This document shows positions 53,656-62,511 of a stretch of DNA of 64,000 bases, one piece after another. Origin of the DNA: Hydrogenophaga sp. (lineage in GTDB: Bacteria; Pseudomonadota; Gammaproteobacteria; Burkholderiales; Burkholderiaceae_C); assembly GCF_011390835.1 (NCBI RefSeq), contig NZ_JAABRQ010000005.1, positions 1-64,000 of the forward strand. The letters are read 5' to 3'. The notes below the pieces were generated by a model, which did not search any database, was not told where the DNA came from, and saw only the letters and a list, made by a program, of their open reading frames with translations. The stretch's first letter is position 1, and each line of letters opens with the position of its first letter. The position numbers and the translations under genes were made by a program.

Positions 53656-55254
53656 CTACCAAAGTGACCAACTTCCCGTGGTTACAACGTAAACCGACAG
53701 CAGACCATTAGTGATCGCATGGGCGACAAACGCGTCGGCGACATTGTTGCGGTAGCAGCGAACCAGGCCGTAAGCCACCCCTGCGAGCAGACCAGCCAAC
53801 CAGGCGCTGTGAAGCAGGCCAAAAAGGACAGAAGACACGATCAAGGCGAGCCACGGATACTGGGACCGGCGGCTGGATTGGCGGTCAGTTCCCAGCAGCT
53901 CAAAAAGATAACCTCTGAAAGCGAGTTCTTCTGCGAGCGGCACGGTGATGACAGCTCCCAGCGTCCGAAACAGCAACCAGGCGAACAACAGACCAGAAGG
54001 TATTTCGTGCAGATACTGGTCGGTAATCGTGCTCGCCACGGGATCATCTGGCACTAGCAGCAACCAAAGCAGAAACACCAGCACACCGGTTGCAACTGCA
54101 AACCATGTGATCCGAAACGGAATATGGCGATAGTGCCGCCATAGAAGCGCCAACGCGCAAGCGGTGAGAACGACTCGCAGTGGATACCACCAGTCGACCG
54201 TGATCGTCATGGCCGAAGTAATAAGTGTCGTCGACAGCAGCACAACCAGCGGGATCAGCAGCGCCATCCTGAAATTGATCGGTTGTGCGCTTAATCGTTG
54301 AGGTGAACGGCTGAACAGGGCGCTGTTGTGAGCCAGGAGCAAGATGCAGGCGGTGACAAGGACGAAACTGATCCAGCCGGCCATGCTGTGAAACCCGCCA
54401 AGCGCCAGCTCTGGCGAAATCTCGGCACCGATGCCAATCAACGCCGCGATGCGAAAGATATTGAACAGCCAGATCGTGGCCACGCCCAGCGGCAGCAGCA
54501 ACAAAGCTTGGGGGAAGCGAAAATCCTGGCGGAAGATGATCAGATAAAACCCAGTGAATATCAGCACGAGGCCGATACCTTCGTAGCCGGAGCACACTGC
54601 TGCAATCTCAACGACGAAGTCGCCGACCCCAAGAATTCGTTGCTGCGGGTCGACAACGATATCGGCGTAAAACAGATGAAGCACTGAGGTCGCCGCGTCA
54701 AAAGTGGCACCGCTTAATGGATCCCACAGACCCTGGGTAACCAGCGTGAATCCCCAGGTGAGCGTGGCGATGACGCTGGCAAATCCGATGGTGATCACCT
54801 CTTCCCGCACAAACCGGAACCAGAATCTGATGGGTGCGATTGTGTTCAGCCAAAGCACTACGACAAACGCCAGCGCGGCCAACCAGAAAAGAGGCAGAGG
54901 GATTCCGCGCCCATCCCAACGATTTGTTGTCGTCGAAAAGACTAGGTAGGTCAGGGCGAAAAACAGCAGATAGGCGCTGAGCTGCAGCGAGAGCCACAAA
55001 TGGTAGCGATGCCCATCGGCAGCCACTTGCAGCTGCCGGCTCCATTGCTTCAGCCTGGGACCCAGCGCCACAAGCAGCGCAACGACCCAGATGAACAGAA
55101 TTTTTGATGCGGCCCCCGCGTGGGCCAGCCACCAATAGTTGCCAGCGGCGTGCTGTTGCGGCAGGGTCTGCGCATCAAACGCAACAGAGATTGCCATTGC
55201 CTCGCCAACAATCAGCAGAACCAGCAAGAAAAGGCGGGCGGTGGTGGTTCGCAT
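53656..55254 (-). CDS. xrtE: Exosortase E/CAAX protease fusion (VPEID-CTERM system)
   Basis: The product is 532 residues. Residues 1-about 330 are an exosortase with at least seven helices and the catalytic triad Cys221 (AAVCSGYEGIGL), Arg268 (NIFRIAALIG) and His289 (GGFHSMAGW). Residues about 340-532 are a CPBP/CAAX-type membrane protease with Glu442-Glu443 and Arg447 (AEELAFRGYL), His482 (FGLLHSAW) and His512/Asn516 (HAITNGL). This two-enzyme fusion is the exosortase E class, which pairs with VPEID-CTERM substrates. It should cut the C-terminal sorting signal at the inner membrane and attach or release the substrate. The substrate gene lies 105 bp upstream. The base composition looks lower in G+C than the neighbours. 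Confidence 0.9.
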   Translation of the reverse strand: MRTTTARLFLLVLLIVGEAMAISVAFDAQTLPQQHAAGNYWWLAHAGAASKILFIWVVALLVALGPRLKQWSRQLQVAADGHRYHLWLSLQLSAYLLFFALTYLVFSTTTNRWDGRGIPLPLFWLAALAFVVVLWLNTIAPIRFWFRFVREEVITIGFASVIATLTWGFTLVTQGLWDPLSGATFDAATSVLHLFYADIVVDPQQRILGVGDFVVEIAAVCSGYEGIGLVLIFTGFYLIIFRQDFRFPQALLLLPLGVATIWLFNIFRIAALIGIGAEISPELALGGFHSMAGWISFVLVTACILLLAHNSALFSRSPQRLSAQPINFRMALLIPLVVLLSTTLITSAMTITVDWWYPLRVVLTACALALLWRHYRHIPFRITWFAVATGVLVFLLWLLLVPDDPVASTITDQYLHEIPSGLLFAWLLFRTLGAVITVPLAEELAFRGYLFELLGTDRQSSRRSQYPWLALIVSSVLFGLLHSAWLAGLLAGVAYGLVRCYRNNVADAFVAHAITNGLLSVYVVTTGSWSLW

Positions 55255-55359
55255 CGGCGAGCAGACAACCCAGCATCACCCGATGCAGACCAGGTGCTGG
55301 ATTGTGAATGGCCGCTCAACCTGCCAAGGGAAGCGGCCGGTTGGCAGATTGAGACAGAA

Positions 55360-55632
55360 TCAGCGCGAGCGACGCTTTTCTCGAATCAGGCCGCCCACTG
55401 CGAGGGTCAACCCAAGTGCCATCACCGCCATGCTGCCGTCCAGCTCCGGTACCGACGTCGGTTTGGGCGCTGTCGCGTTGTTCTTGCTTCCCTTGTTGTC
55501 AGGTTTTTCTGTTTTTTCTTTCAAGCTATTGATTGCAAAGTCACGCTTGATGCCGCTGGAGTTACCAAAAGCCATAGCGTTGCTAGCGAGGAGCAACCCT
55601 ACGAGCAGTGCGAGAGGAGCCTTATAAATCAT
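55360..55632 (-). CDS. VPEID-CTERM sorting-signal protein (substrate of XrtE)
   Basis: The product is 90 residues. A signal peptide (about 1-21) is followed by a hydrophilic, Lys/Asn-rich middle of only about 40 residues. The C-terminal sorting signal is the motif VPELDG (61-66), a hydrophobic helix (67-83) and a basic tail EKRRSR. That tripartite tail defines VPEID-CTERM substrates. The gene precedes xrtE on the same strand with a 105-bp gap, so they probably form an operon. An AGGA site lies 8 nt before the ATG. No enzyme domain is present; it may be a surface or matrix component. Confidence 0.87.
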   Translation of the reverse strand: MIYKAPLALLVGLLLASNAMAFGNSSGIKRDFAINSLKEKTEKPDNKGSKNNATAPKPTSVPELDGSMAVMALGLTLAVGGLIREKRRSR

Positions 55633-55926
55633 CTTTTTTTCCTATGGAAAATGCGGGACGAAACGTCTAAAAATTTGCCGAGAACATCGACCCAGAGAAA
55701 ATATGTTAACTTATCTCCTCACTCGTTAGTAAATGTTTCGCTCAGCTCAGGTGAGATTTTTCACATCTTTCTGAAGACGGCATAGGCTGAGCGAGACAAG
55801 ACGACCACCTGGACGTGTAGCCCGTACCTCCAGGATTTCTCTCACTTCGGCTTTGATCAGCTGAATGGCGGGTCAAAGCTGCACGCGCGGGTGCTCAAGG
55901 AGCATGGTCACCGTACCGTTTCAGCA
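55633..55926. other. AT-rich region upstream of the sorting-substrate gene
   Basis: 294 bp with no supported gene. The part next to the substrate gene (55633-55760) is clearly more AT-rich than the surroundings. A weak promoter for the minus strand may be TTTACT (55733-55728) and TAACAT (55708-55703) with 19-bp spacing. A 40-codon open frame at about 55745-55867 has no start codon. Confidence 0.45.
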
Positions 55927-55962
55927 AGAAAAAAGCCCGAACTGTTGCCAGCCAGGGCTTTT
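55927..55962 (-). terminator. Terminator of the pyruvate dehydrogenase operon
   Basis: On the minus strand AAAAGCCC (55962-55955) and GGGCTTTT (55938-55931) pair across a 16-nt loop and are followed by more T residues. It lies about 25 nt after the lpdA stop. Confidence 0.7.
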
Positions 55963-55985
55963 ACTGTTGTGAGCGCTGAAGCGGA

Positions 55986-57815
55986 CTACTTCTTGCTCGG
56001 TGGCAGATCGGTACAAGACCCGTGCGCCACTTCGGCCGCCATGCCGATGCTTTCACCCAACGTGGGGTGTGGGTGGATGGTTTTGCCAATGTCGACCGCG
56101 TCGGCGCCCATCTCGATGGCCAGCGACACTTCGCCGATCATGTCGCCGGCGTGGGTGCCCACCATACCGCCGCCCAGGATCTTGCCGTGGCCGTGGGCCT
56201 CGGGTGAATCATCGAACAGCAGCTTGGTCACGCCTTCGTCGCGCCCATTGGCAATGGCGCGGCCCGAGGCCGTCCACGGGAACAGGCCCTTCTTGACCTT
56301 GATGCCTTGCGCCTTCGCCTGGTCTTCGGTGAGCCCAACCCAGGCCACTTCGGGGTCGGTGTAGGCCACCGAGGGAATCACCCGTGCATTGAACGCCGCC
56401 GCTGCCAGTTCCTTGTTGCCCTGCAGTTCGCCTGCGATCACCTCAGCCGCCACATGTGCCTCATGCACCGCCTTGTGCGCCAGCATGGGCTGGCCCACGA
56501 TGTCGCCGATGGCGAAGATGTGGGGCACGTTGGTGCGCATCTGGATGTCGACGTCGATGAAACCGCGATCGGTCACGGCCACACCGGCTTTCTCAGCCGC
56601 AATCTTCTTGCCATTGGGCGTGCGGCCCACGGCTTGCAAAACCAGGTCATAAACCTGCGGCTCAGGCGCTTTGCCGCCCGGCTCTGCGCTTTCGAACGAC
56701 ACTTCAATGCCTGCTGGCGTGGCTTTGGCCCCCACCGTCTTGGTCTTGAGCATGATGTTGTCGAAGCGCTTGGCATTCATCTTCTGCCAGACCTTGACCA
56801 GATCGCGGTCAGCGCCCTGCATGAGGCCGTCCATCATTTCCACCACGTCCAGGCGGGCGCCCAGCGTGCTGTAAACGGTGCCCATTTCCAGGCCGATGAT
56901 GCCGCCGCCCAGAATCAGCATGCGCTTGGGCACATCCTTCAGCGCCAGGGCGCCGGTGGAATCCACCACGCGCGGATCGTCGGGCATGAAGGGCAGGCGC
57001 ACGGCCTGCGAACCGGCCGCGATGATGGCCTTCTTGAAAGCCACAACCTGCTTCTTGCCGGTCTTTTTCTGAGCCGTGCCGGCCGTCTCTTCAACCTCCA
57101 TGTGGTTCGCGCCCACGAATGAGCCGACACCGCGCACGATGGTGACCTTGCGCATCTTGGCCATGGCGGCCAGGCCGCCAGTCAGCTTGCCGATGACCTT
57201 TTCTTTGTGGGTGCGCAGCTTGTTGATGTCGACCTTTGGTACGCCGAAGTCCACACCCAGATCAGCCATATGGCTCACTTCGTCCATCACCGCGGCCACG
57301 TGCAGCAGCGCTTTGGACGGGATGCAACCCACGTTCAGGCACACGCCACCGATGGTCGCGTAGCGCTCCACCAGCACCACCTTGAGACCCAGATCAGCGG
57401 CACGGAACGCAGCGGAGTAACCACCGGGGCCGCCTCCAAGCACCATCAGGTCGCACTCCACATCAGCGCTGCCGCCAAAGCTCGATGCGGCAGGCGCCAC
57501 CACAGGAGCAGCGGCTGCCGCCGGGGCCGCAGCCGGTGCGGCTGCCGGGGCAGGCGCTGGCGCAGCAGCGCCCTCACCCGCCGCTTCCAGCGACAACACC
57601 ACCGAGCCTTGTTTGACCTTGTCGCCCACTTTGACATTGATCGCTTTGACCACGCCTTCGTGCGATGAAGGAATCTCCATCGAAGCTTTGTCGCTCTCCA
57701 CGGTGATCAGGCTTTGTTCAACCTTCACCGTGTCGCCCACGCTGACCAGCAGCTCGATCACCGCGACCTCGTCGAAATCGCCAATGTCAGGAACTTGAAT
57801 GTCTAGGATTGCCAT
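55986..57815 (-). CDS. lpdA: Dihydrolipoyl dehydrogenase with N-terminal lipoyl domain
   Basis: The product is 609 residues. An N-terminal lipoyl domain (about 1-80) carries the lipoyl-lysine in [14 protein letters not shown] Pro/Ala linker follows (about 83-115), then the flavoprotein disulfide reductase core with [11 protein letters not shown], the redox-active CLNVGC disulfide and a C-terminal dimerisation domain with the HPHPTLGE His-Glu base. E3 reoxidises dihydrolipoamide of the E2 subunit using NAD+. Lipoyl-E3 fusions are known in betaproteobacteria and Neisseria. GGAGCGG precedes the ATG. It is the last gene of the PDH operon, 12 nt after aceF. Confidence 0.95.
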   Translation of the reverse strand: MAILDIQVPDIGDFDEVAVIELLVSVGDTVKVEQSLITVESDKASMEIPSSHEGVVKAINVKVGDKVKQGSVVLSLEAAGEGAAAPAPAPAAAPAAAPAAAAAPVVAPAASSFGGSADVECDLMVLGGGPGGYSAAFRAADLGLKVVLVERYATIGGVCLNVGCIPSKALLHVAAVMDEVSHMADLGVDFGVPKVDINKLRTHKEKVIGKLTGGLAAMAKMRKVTIVRGVGSFVGANHMEVEETAGTAQKKTGKKQVVAFKKAIIAAGSQAVRLPFMPDDPRVVDSTGALALKDVPKRMLILGGGIIGLEMGTVYSTLGARLDVVEMMDGLMQGADRDLVKVWQKMNAKRFDNIMLKTKTVGAKATPAGIEVSFESAEPGGKAPEPQVYDLVLQAVGRTPNGKKIAAEKAGVAVTDRGFIDVDIQMRTNVPHIFAIGDIVGQPMLAHKAVHEAHVAAEVIAGELQGNKELAAAAFNARVIPSVAYTDPEVAWVGLTEDQAKAQGIKVKKGLFPWTASGRAIANGRDEGVTKLLFDDSPEAHGHGKILGGGMVGTHAGDMIGEVSLAIEMGADAVDIGKTIHPHPTLGESIGMAAEVAHGSCTDLPPSKK

Positions 57816-57827
57816 CGTTCCGCTCCT

Positions 57828-59474
57828 TTACAGCAAGACACGACGGAAGTCGCTGAGGATCTGGCCGAGATAGGCGTTGAAGCGGGCAGCGGCAGCGCCG
57901 TCGATCACGCGGTGATCCCAGGTCAGCGACAGCGGCAACATCAAGCGCGGCACGAACTGTTTGCCGTCCCATACCGGTTCCATGTTGCTGCGACAAACGC
58001 CGAGGATGGCCACTTCGGGGGCGTTGATGATGGGCGTGAAATACCGGCCACCGATACCGCCGAGCGACGAAATCGTGAAGCAAGCCCCAGACATGTCGGC
58101 CGGGCCGAGCTTGCCATCGCGCGCTTTTTTGGCGAGTTCGCCCATTTCCTGGCTGATCTGCATCACGCCTTTTTTGTCGGCGTCCTTGATCACAGGCACA
58201 ACCAGGCCGTTCGGCGTGTCGGCGGCGAAACCGATGTGGTAGTACTGCTTGTAGATCAGGGCATCACCATCCAGCGAGCTGTTGAACTCGGGGAATTTCT
58301 TGAGCGCGGACACGCAGGCCTTGATCAGGAAAGCGAGCATGGTCACCTTGGTGCCGCTCTTCTCGTTTTCCTTGTTGGTGGACACGCGGAAGGCTTCGAG
58401 GTCGGTGATGTCGGCATCGTCGTGGTTGGTGACGGCCGGAATCATGATCGCGTTGCGCAGCAGGTTGGCACCGCTGATCTTCTTGATGCGGCCCATCTCC
58501 TTGCGTTCGATGGGGCCGAACTTGGTGAAGTCCACCTTGGGCCATGGGATCAGGCCCAGTTCGGAACCGCCACCGCCAGCAGGCGCCTTGGCGGCCTGCG
58601 CCGCCGTTTGCGCCGCACCGCTCATGACGGACTTGGTGAATTCCTGGATGTCCTGCGCCGTGATGCGGCCCTTGAGACCGGAGCCTTTGACTTCGCCCAG
58701 CGGCACGCCCAATTCACGCGCGAACTTGCGCACCGAAGGCGAGGCGTGAGGTAGGCCAACGGCAGGAGTTGTCGTAGGGTTGTGTGCAGGCACAGCAACG
58801 CTGGCCGCAGCGGCCGCCGCCGGGGCAGGCGTTGGCGCAGCGGCGGGCGCCGATGAAGCAGCAGGGGTGGCAGCAGGGGTGGCAGCAGGGGTGGCCGCGC
58901 CGGCCACGCCTTCGAGCACCGCCAGCAGGTCCCCGATGTTGACCGTGTCGCCCACCTTGACCTTGAGCTCTTTCAACACACCAGCATGGCTGGACGGAAT
59001 CTCCATGGAAGCCTTGTCGGACTCGACCGTGATCAGGCTTTGCTCGACCTTGATGGTGTCGCCTGGTTTGACGAACACCTCTATCACCGCCACGTCCTTG
59101 AAGTCACCGATGTCTGGCACCATGACCTCGACCCTGCCGCCACCAGTGGCGGCAACCGGGGCCGCGGTGGCTGCAGGCGCGGGCGCAGGTGCCTGAGCAG
59201 GCGCAGGGACCACGGGGGCCGAGGAAGTTGCTTCGCCAGCGGCCTCGACCACCAGCACTACCGAGCCCTCTTTCACCTTGTCGCCCAGGGCCACTCGCAG
59301 TTCCTTCACCACGCCCGCCGTGCTCGATGGAATCTCCATGGATGCCTTGTCCGACTCGACCGTGATCAGCGACTGTTCGGCCGCGACCGTATCGCCCACC
59401 TTCACCAGCAGCTCAATCACCGCCACCTCATCAAAGTCACCGATGTCCGGGACTTTCACTTCTACCAATGCCAT
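57828..59474 (-). CDS. aceF: Pyruvate dehydrogenase E2, dihydrolipoamide acetyltransferase
   Basis: The product is 548 residues. Two lipoyl domains (about 1-80 and 115-195), each with [12 protein letters not shown], are joined by Pro/Ala-rich linkers. A peripheral subunit-binding domain follows (ASPSVRKFARELGVPL, near 243-280) and then the catalytic core ending with WDHRVIDGA, which carries the active-site His and Asp. It transfers acetyl from lipoamide to CoA and forms the core of the PDH complex. The start at 59474 (after GGAGACAG) removes 4 extra codons. The linker DNA contains a 12-bp tandem repeat. Confidence 0.95.
   Translation of the reverse strand: MALVEVKVPDIGDFDEVAVIELLVKVGDTVAAEQSLITVESDKASMEIPSSTAGVVKELRVALGDKVKEGSVVLVVEAAGEATSSAPVVPAPAQAPAPAPAATAAPVAATGGGRVEVMVPDIGDFKDVAVIEVFVKPGDTIKVEQSLITVESDKASMEIPSSHAGVLKELKVKVGDTVNIGDLLAVLEGVAGAATPAATPAATPAASSAPAAAPTPAPAAAAAASVAVPAHNPTTTPAVGLPHASPSVRKFARELGVPLGEVKGSGLKGRITAQDIQEFTKSVMSGAAQTAAQAAKAPAGGGGSELGLIPWPKVDFTKFGPIERKEMGRIKKISGANLLRNAIMIPAVTNHDDADITDLEAFRVSTNKENEKSGTKVTMLAFLIKACVSALKKFPEFNSSLDGDALIYKQYYHIGFAADTPNGLVVPVIKDADKKGVMQISQEMGELAKKARDGKLGPADMSGACFTISSLGGIGGRYFTPIINAPEVAILGVCRSNMEPVWDGKQFVPRLMLPLSLTWDHRVIDGAAAARFNAYLGQILSDFRRVLL
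58861..58896 (-). repeat. 12-bp tandem repeat in the aceF linker
   Basis: Three copies of a 12-bp unit (GCAGGGGTGGCA; the last ends in C) lie in tandem. They encode a repeating Ala-Thr-Pro-Ala linker before the subunit-binding domain. The number may vary between strains by slippage without a frameshift. Confidence 0.85.
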
Positions 59475-59604
59475 GTCTGTCTCCAATCAGATGTTCTCAA
59501 CGCTGCGCGCTATCTCTTCAAACCAGGAGACCGCCGATCTGGCTTGGCCAGACGGCAGGGTCTCGACCCCTCGCGGGGAAAGCGCCGAAGGCGCTACGGG
59601 TGTG

Positions 59605-62307
59605 TCATGCGTGCAGCGGGTTGATCTTGTCCACTTTGATGTCGTACTTCTTGATCGCCTCGGCCACTTTGGCCACTGGCACCGCACCATCTTCGCTCAG
59701 CGCCTTGAGCGCAGCCACCACGATGTAGTGGCGATTGATCTCGAAGTGCTCACGCAGCTTGACGCGGAAGTCGGAGCGGCCGAAACCATCGGTACCCAAC
59801 ACCTTGTAGGTGCGGCCCTTGGGAATGAACGGACGAATCTGCTCGGCGTAGGCTTTCATGTAGTCGGTTGACGCGACGACCGGGCCGGTGTGCTTGTCCA
59901 GCTGCTGGCTCACGAACGATACGCGTGGCTTCTCCAGGGGATGCAGCAGGTTCCAGCGTTCCGCGTCCTGACCATCGCGTGTCAGTTCGTTGAAGCTTGG
60001 GCAGCTCCACACGTCGGCCGCGATGCCCCAGTCTTTCTCCAGCAACTCCTGCGCAGCAATCGACTCGCGCAGAATCGTGCCCGAGCCCAGCAGCTGCACG
60101 CGCTGCTTGAGTGTGGCACCCGGCTTGCAAAGGTACATGCCTTTGATGATCTGGTCTTCGGTACCGGGCGTGAGGCCTGGCATAGCGTAGTTTTCGTTTA
60201 GCAGCGTCAGGTAGTAGAAGACGTTGTCTTGCATTTCCACCATGCGCTTCAAGCCGTGGTGCAGGATCACTCCCACTTCGTGGGCAAAGGTCGGGTCGTA
60301 GGAAATGCAGTTGGGGATGGTGCCGGCCAGGATATGGCTGTGACCGTCTTCGTGCTGCAAGCCTTCGCCGTTGAGCGTGGTACGGCCCGACGTGCCGCCG
60401 AGGAGGAAGCCACGCGCCTGCATGTCACCCGCAGCCCAGGCCAGATCGCCGATGCGCTGGAAGCCGAACATGGAGTAGTACACGTAAAACGGGATCATGA
60501 TCCGGTTGCTCGTGCTGTAGCTGGTGGCCGCAGCGATCCAGCTGCTCATGCCGCCTGCCTCGTTGATGCCTTCCTGAAGGATCTGACCCGCTTTGTCTTC
60601 CTTGTAGTACATGACCTGGTCTTTGTCGACCGGGGTGTACTGTTGGCCCGCCGGGTTGTAGATCCCGATCTGGCGGAACAGACCCTCCATACCGAAGGTG
60701 CGGGCTTCATCGACCAGAATCGGCACCACGCGTGGGCCGATTTCCTTTTCGCGCAGCAGCTGTGTCAGGAAACGCACGTAAGCCTGCGTGGTGGAAATCT
60801 CGCGGCCTTCGGCGGTCGGCTCGATCACGGCCTTGAAGGTCTCGATGGGCGGCACGGTGAATTTTTCGTCGGCCTTGGTGCGGCGGTGCGGCAGGTAGCC
60901 GCCAAGCGCTTTGCGGCGCTCGTGCAGGTACTTCATCTCCGGGGTGTCATCGGCCGGCTTGTAGAACGGCAATTCGGCCAGCTGGCTGTCGGGAATCGGA
61001 ATGTTGAATCGGTCGCGGAAGAACTTGATGTCTTCTTCGCCGAGCTTCTTGGTCTGGTGAACCGTGTTCTTGCCCTCGCCCACTTTGCCCATGCCGAAAC
61101 CTTTGACGGTTTTGATCAGCAACACGGTCGGCTGGCCGGAGGTTTTCACGGCAGCGTCGAACGCGGCATAGACCTTTTTGGAGTCGTGACCCCCGCGGCG
61201 AAGGTCGCCGATCTCTTCATCACTCATGTGGGCGACCATTTCCAGGGTGCGGGGATCGCGACCAAAGAAGTGTTTGCGCACATAGGCGCCGTCGTTGGCC
61301 TTGAAGGCCTGATAGTCGCCATCGTTGCACTCCATCATGATCTTGCGAAGCGCACCGTCCTTGTCGGCGGCCAGCAGCGGATCCCATTGACTGCCCCAGA
61401 TCAGCTTGATCACGTTCCAGCCCGAGCCACGGAATTCGCCTTCAAGTTCTTGGATGATCTTGCCATTGCCGCGCACCGGGCCGTCCAAGCGTTGCAGATT
61501 GCAGTTGATCACGAAGATCAGGTTGTCCAGCTTTTCGCGCGCGGCCAAGCCGATGGCGCCCAGCGACTCGACCTCGTCCATCTCACCGTCGCCGCAAAAC
61601 ACCCAGACCTTGCGGTTTTCGGTGTTGGCGATGCCGCGGGCATGCAGGTATTTCAGGAAGCGCGCCTGGTAGATCGCCATGAGTGGGCCCAGTCCCATCG
61701 ACACTGTCGGAAACTGCCAGAAATTGGGCATCAACTTGGGGTGTGGGTAGCTGGACAGGCCTTTGCCATCCACTTCCTGGCGGAAATTCAGCAACTGTTC
61801 TTCCGTCAGGCGACCTTCCATGTAGGCCCGGGCGTAGACGCCGGGCGAGACGTGGCCCTGAATGAACAGGCAGTCGCCTCCGTGGTTTTCGTTCTCGGCA
61901 TGCCAGAAATGGTTGAAGCCAGCGCCAAACAGGCTGGCCAACGAGGCAAACGAGCCGATGTGACCGCCCAGGTCACCGCCGTCGGCTGGATTGGCCCGAT
62001 TGGCCTTGACCACCATGGCCATGGCGTTCCAGCGCATGTAGGCGCGAAGACGCTGCTCGATTTCCAGGTTGCCGGGCGAGCGGGCTTCCTGGCCTGGCTC
62101 GATCGTGTTCACGTAACCAGTATTGGCCGAAAACGGCAGATCGATGCTGTTTTGCCGAGCCTCTTCCAGCAGCTGCTCCAGCAAAAAGTGCGCGCGCTCG
62201 GGTCCCTCGCGCTCGATTACGGCGACCAGCGCCTCCATCCATTCGCGGGTTTCCTGGGCATCCAGGTCGCCTGCACCGCGACCCTTGAGAGCGTCTGACG
62301 CTGACAT
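59605..62307 (-). CDS. aceE: Pyruvate dehydrogenase E1 (homodimeric type)
   Basis: The product is 900 residues, the size of the homodimeric AceE. The thiamine-diphosphate motif GDGEMDEVESLGAIG...NLIFVINCN is present, with the N-terminal part that binds E2. It decarboxylates pyruvate and transfers the acetyl group to lipoyl-E2. AGGAGA lies 7 nt before the ATG. It is the first gene of aceE-aceF-lpdA; 130 bp separate it from aceF, including a small AGCGCC-GAA-GGCGCT hairpin (59581-59595). It is divergent from a PAS sensor gene, about 204 bp away. Confidence 0.96.
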   Translation of the reverse strand: MSASDALKGRGAGDLDAQETREWMEALVAVIEREGPERAHFLLEQLLEEARQNSIDLPFSANTGYVNTIEPGQEARSPGNLEIEQRLRAYMRWNAMAMVVKANRANPADGGDLGGHIGSFASLASLFGAGFNHFWHAENENHGGDCLFIQGHVSPGVYARAYMEGRLTEEQLLNFRQEVDGKGLSSYPHPKLMPNFWQFPTVSMGLGPLMAIYQARFLKYLHARGIANTENRKVWVFCGDGEMDEVESLGAIGLAAREKLDNLIFVINCNLQRLDGPVRGNGKIIQELEGEFRGSGWNVIKLIWGSQWDPLLAADKDGALRKIMMECNDGDYQAFKANDGAYVRKHFFGRDPRTLEMVAHMSDEEIGDLRRGGHDSKKVYAAFDAAVKTSGQPTVLLIKTVKGFGMGKVGEGKNTVHQTKKLGEEDIKFFRDRFNIPIPDSQLAELPFYKPADDTPEMKYLHERRKALGGYLPHRRTKADEKFTVPPIETFKAVIEPTAEGREISTTQAYVRFLTQLLREKEIGPRVVPILVDEARTFGMEGLFRQIGIYNPAGQQYTPVDKDQVMYYKEDKAGQILQEGINEAGGMSSWIAAATSYSTSNRIMIPFYVYYSMFGFQRIGDLAWAAGDMQARGFLLGGTSGRTTLNGEGLQHEDGHSHILAGTIPNCISYDPTFAHEVGVILHHGLKRMVEMQDNVFYYLTLLNENYAMPGLTPGTEDQIIKGMYLCKPGATLKQRVQLLGSGTILRESIAAQELLEKDWGIAADVWSCPSFNELTRDGQDAERWNLLHPLEKPRVSFVSQQLDKHTGPVVASTDYMKAYAEQIRPFIPKGRTYKVLGTDGFGRSDFRVKLREHFEINRHYIVVAALKALSEDGAVPVAKVAEAIKKYDIKVDKINPLHA

Positions 62308-62396
62308 GTTTGTCTCCTGTTGATTTGAAATCGAGCTTAAGGCGGCTTTTGCAGCCTGTCACGGATTTTGCCACCATCCTCACGGCATTTCAATAT

Positions 62397-62434
62397 GTGC
62401 GTTTGTATTTTGTATTATGAAATTAAACACAAAC
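62397..62434. promoter_or_regulatory. AT-rich divergent control region
   Basis: TTTGTAT occurs twice in tandem (62402-62415), and GTTTGT (62401-62406) is repeated inverted as ACAAAC (62429-62434). This is the only AT-rich patch between the divergent aceE and PAS sensor genes and is the likely promoter or operator region. No known regulator motif was matched. Confidence 0.35.
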
Positions 62435-62511
62435 CACGGCGATCAATCGGTAACGCGCCGCCGCCCGGCAGCACCGCCACAAACCCGGCGCTCACGTAGA
62501 CTCGAAGCTTC

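Noticed and set aside
53387..53692. Open frame of 101 codons on the plus strand beside the exosortase gene
   Set aside because: No ribosome site or domain; it runs into the end of xrtE on the other strand and has no coding character.
55745..55867. 40-codon minus-strand open frame upstream of the sorting-substrate gene
   Set aside because: It lacks any start codon and is bounded by stops; no similarity to a transposase or other family could be seen.
60229..62298. Open frame of 689 codons on the plus strand opposite aceE
   Set aside because: It is antisense to a certain gene, is rich in His, Gln, Val and Arg as expected from the reverse strand of GC-rich DNA, and has no family resemblance.
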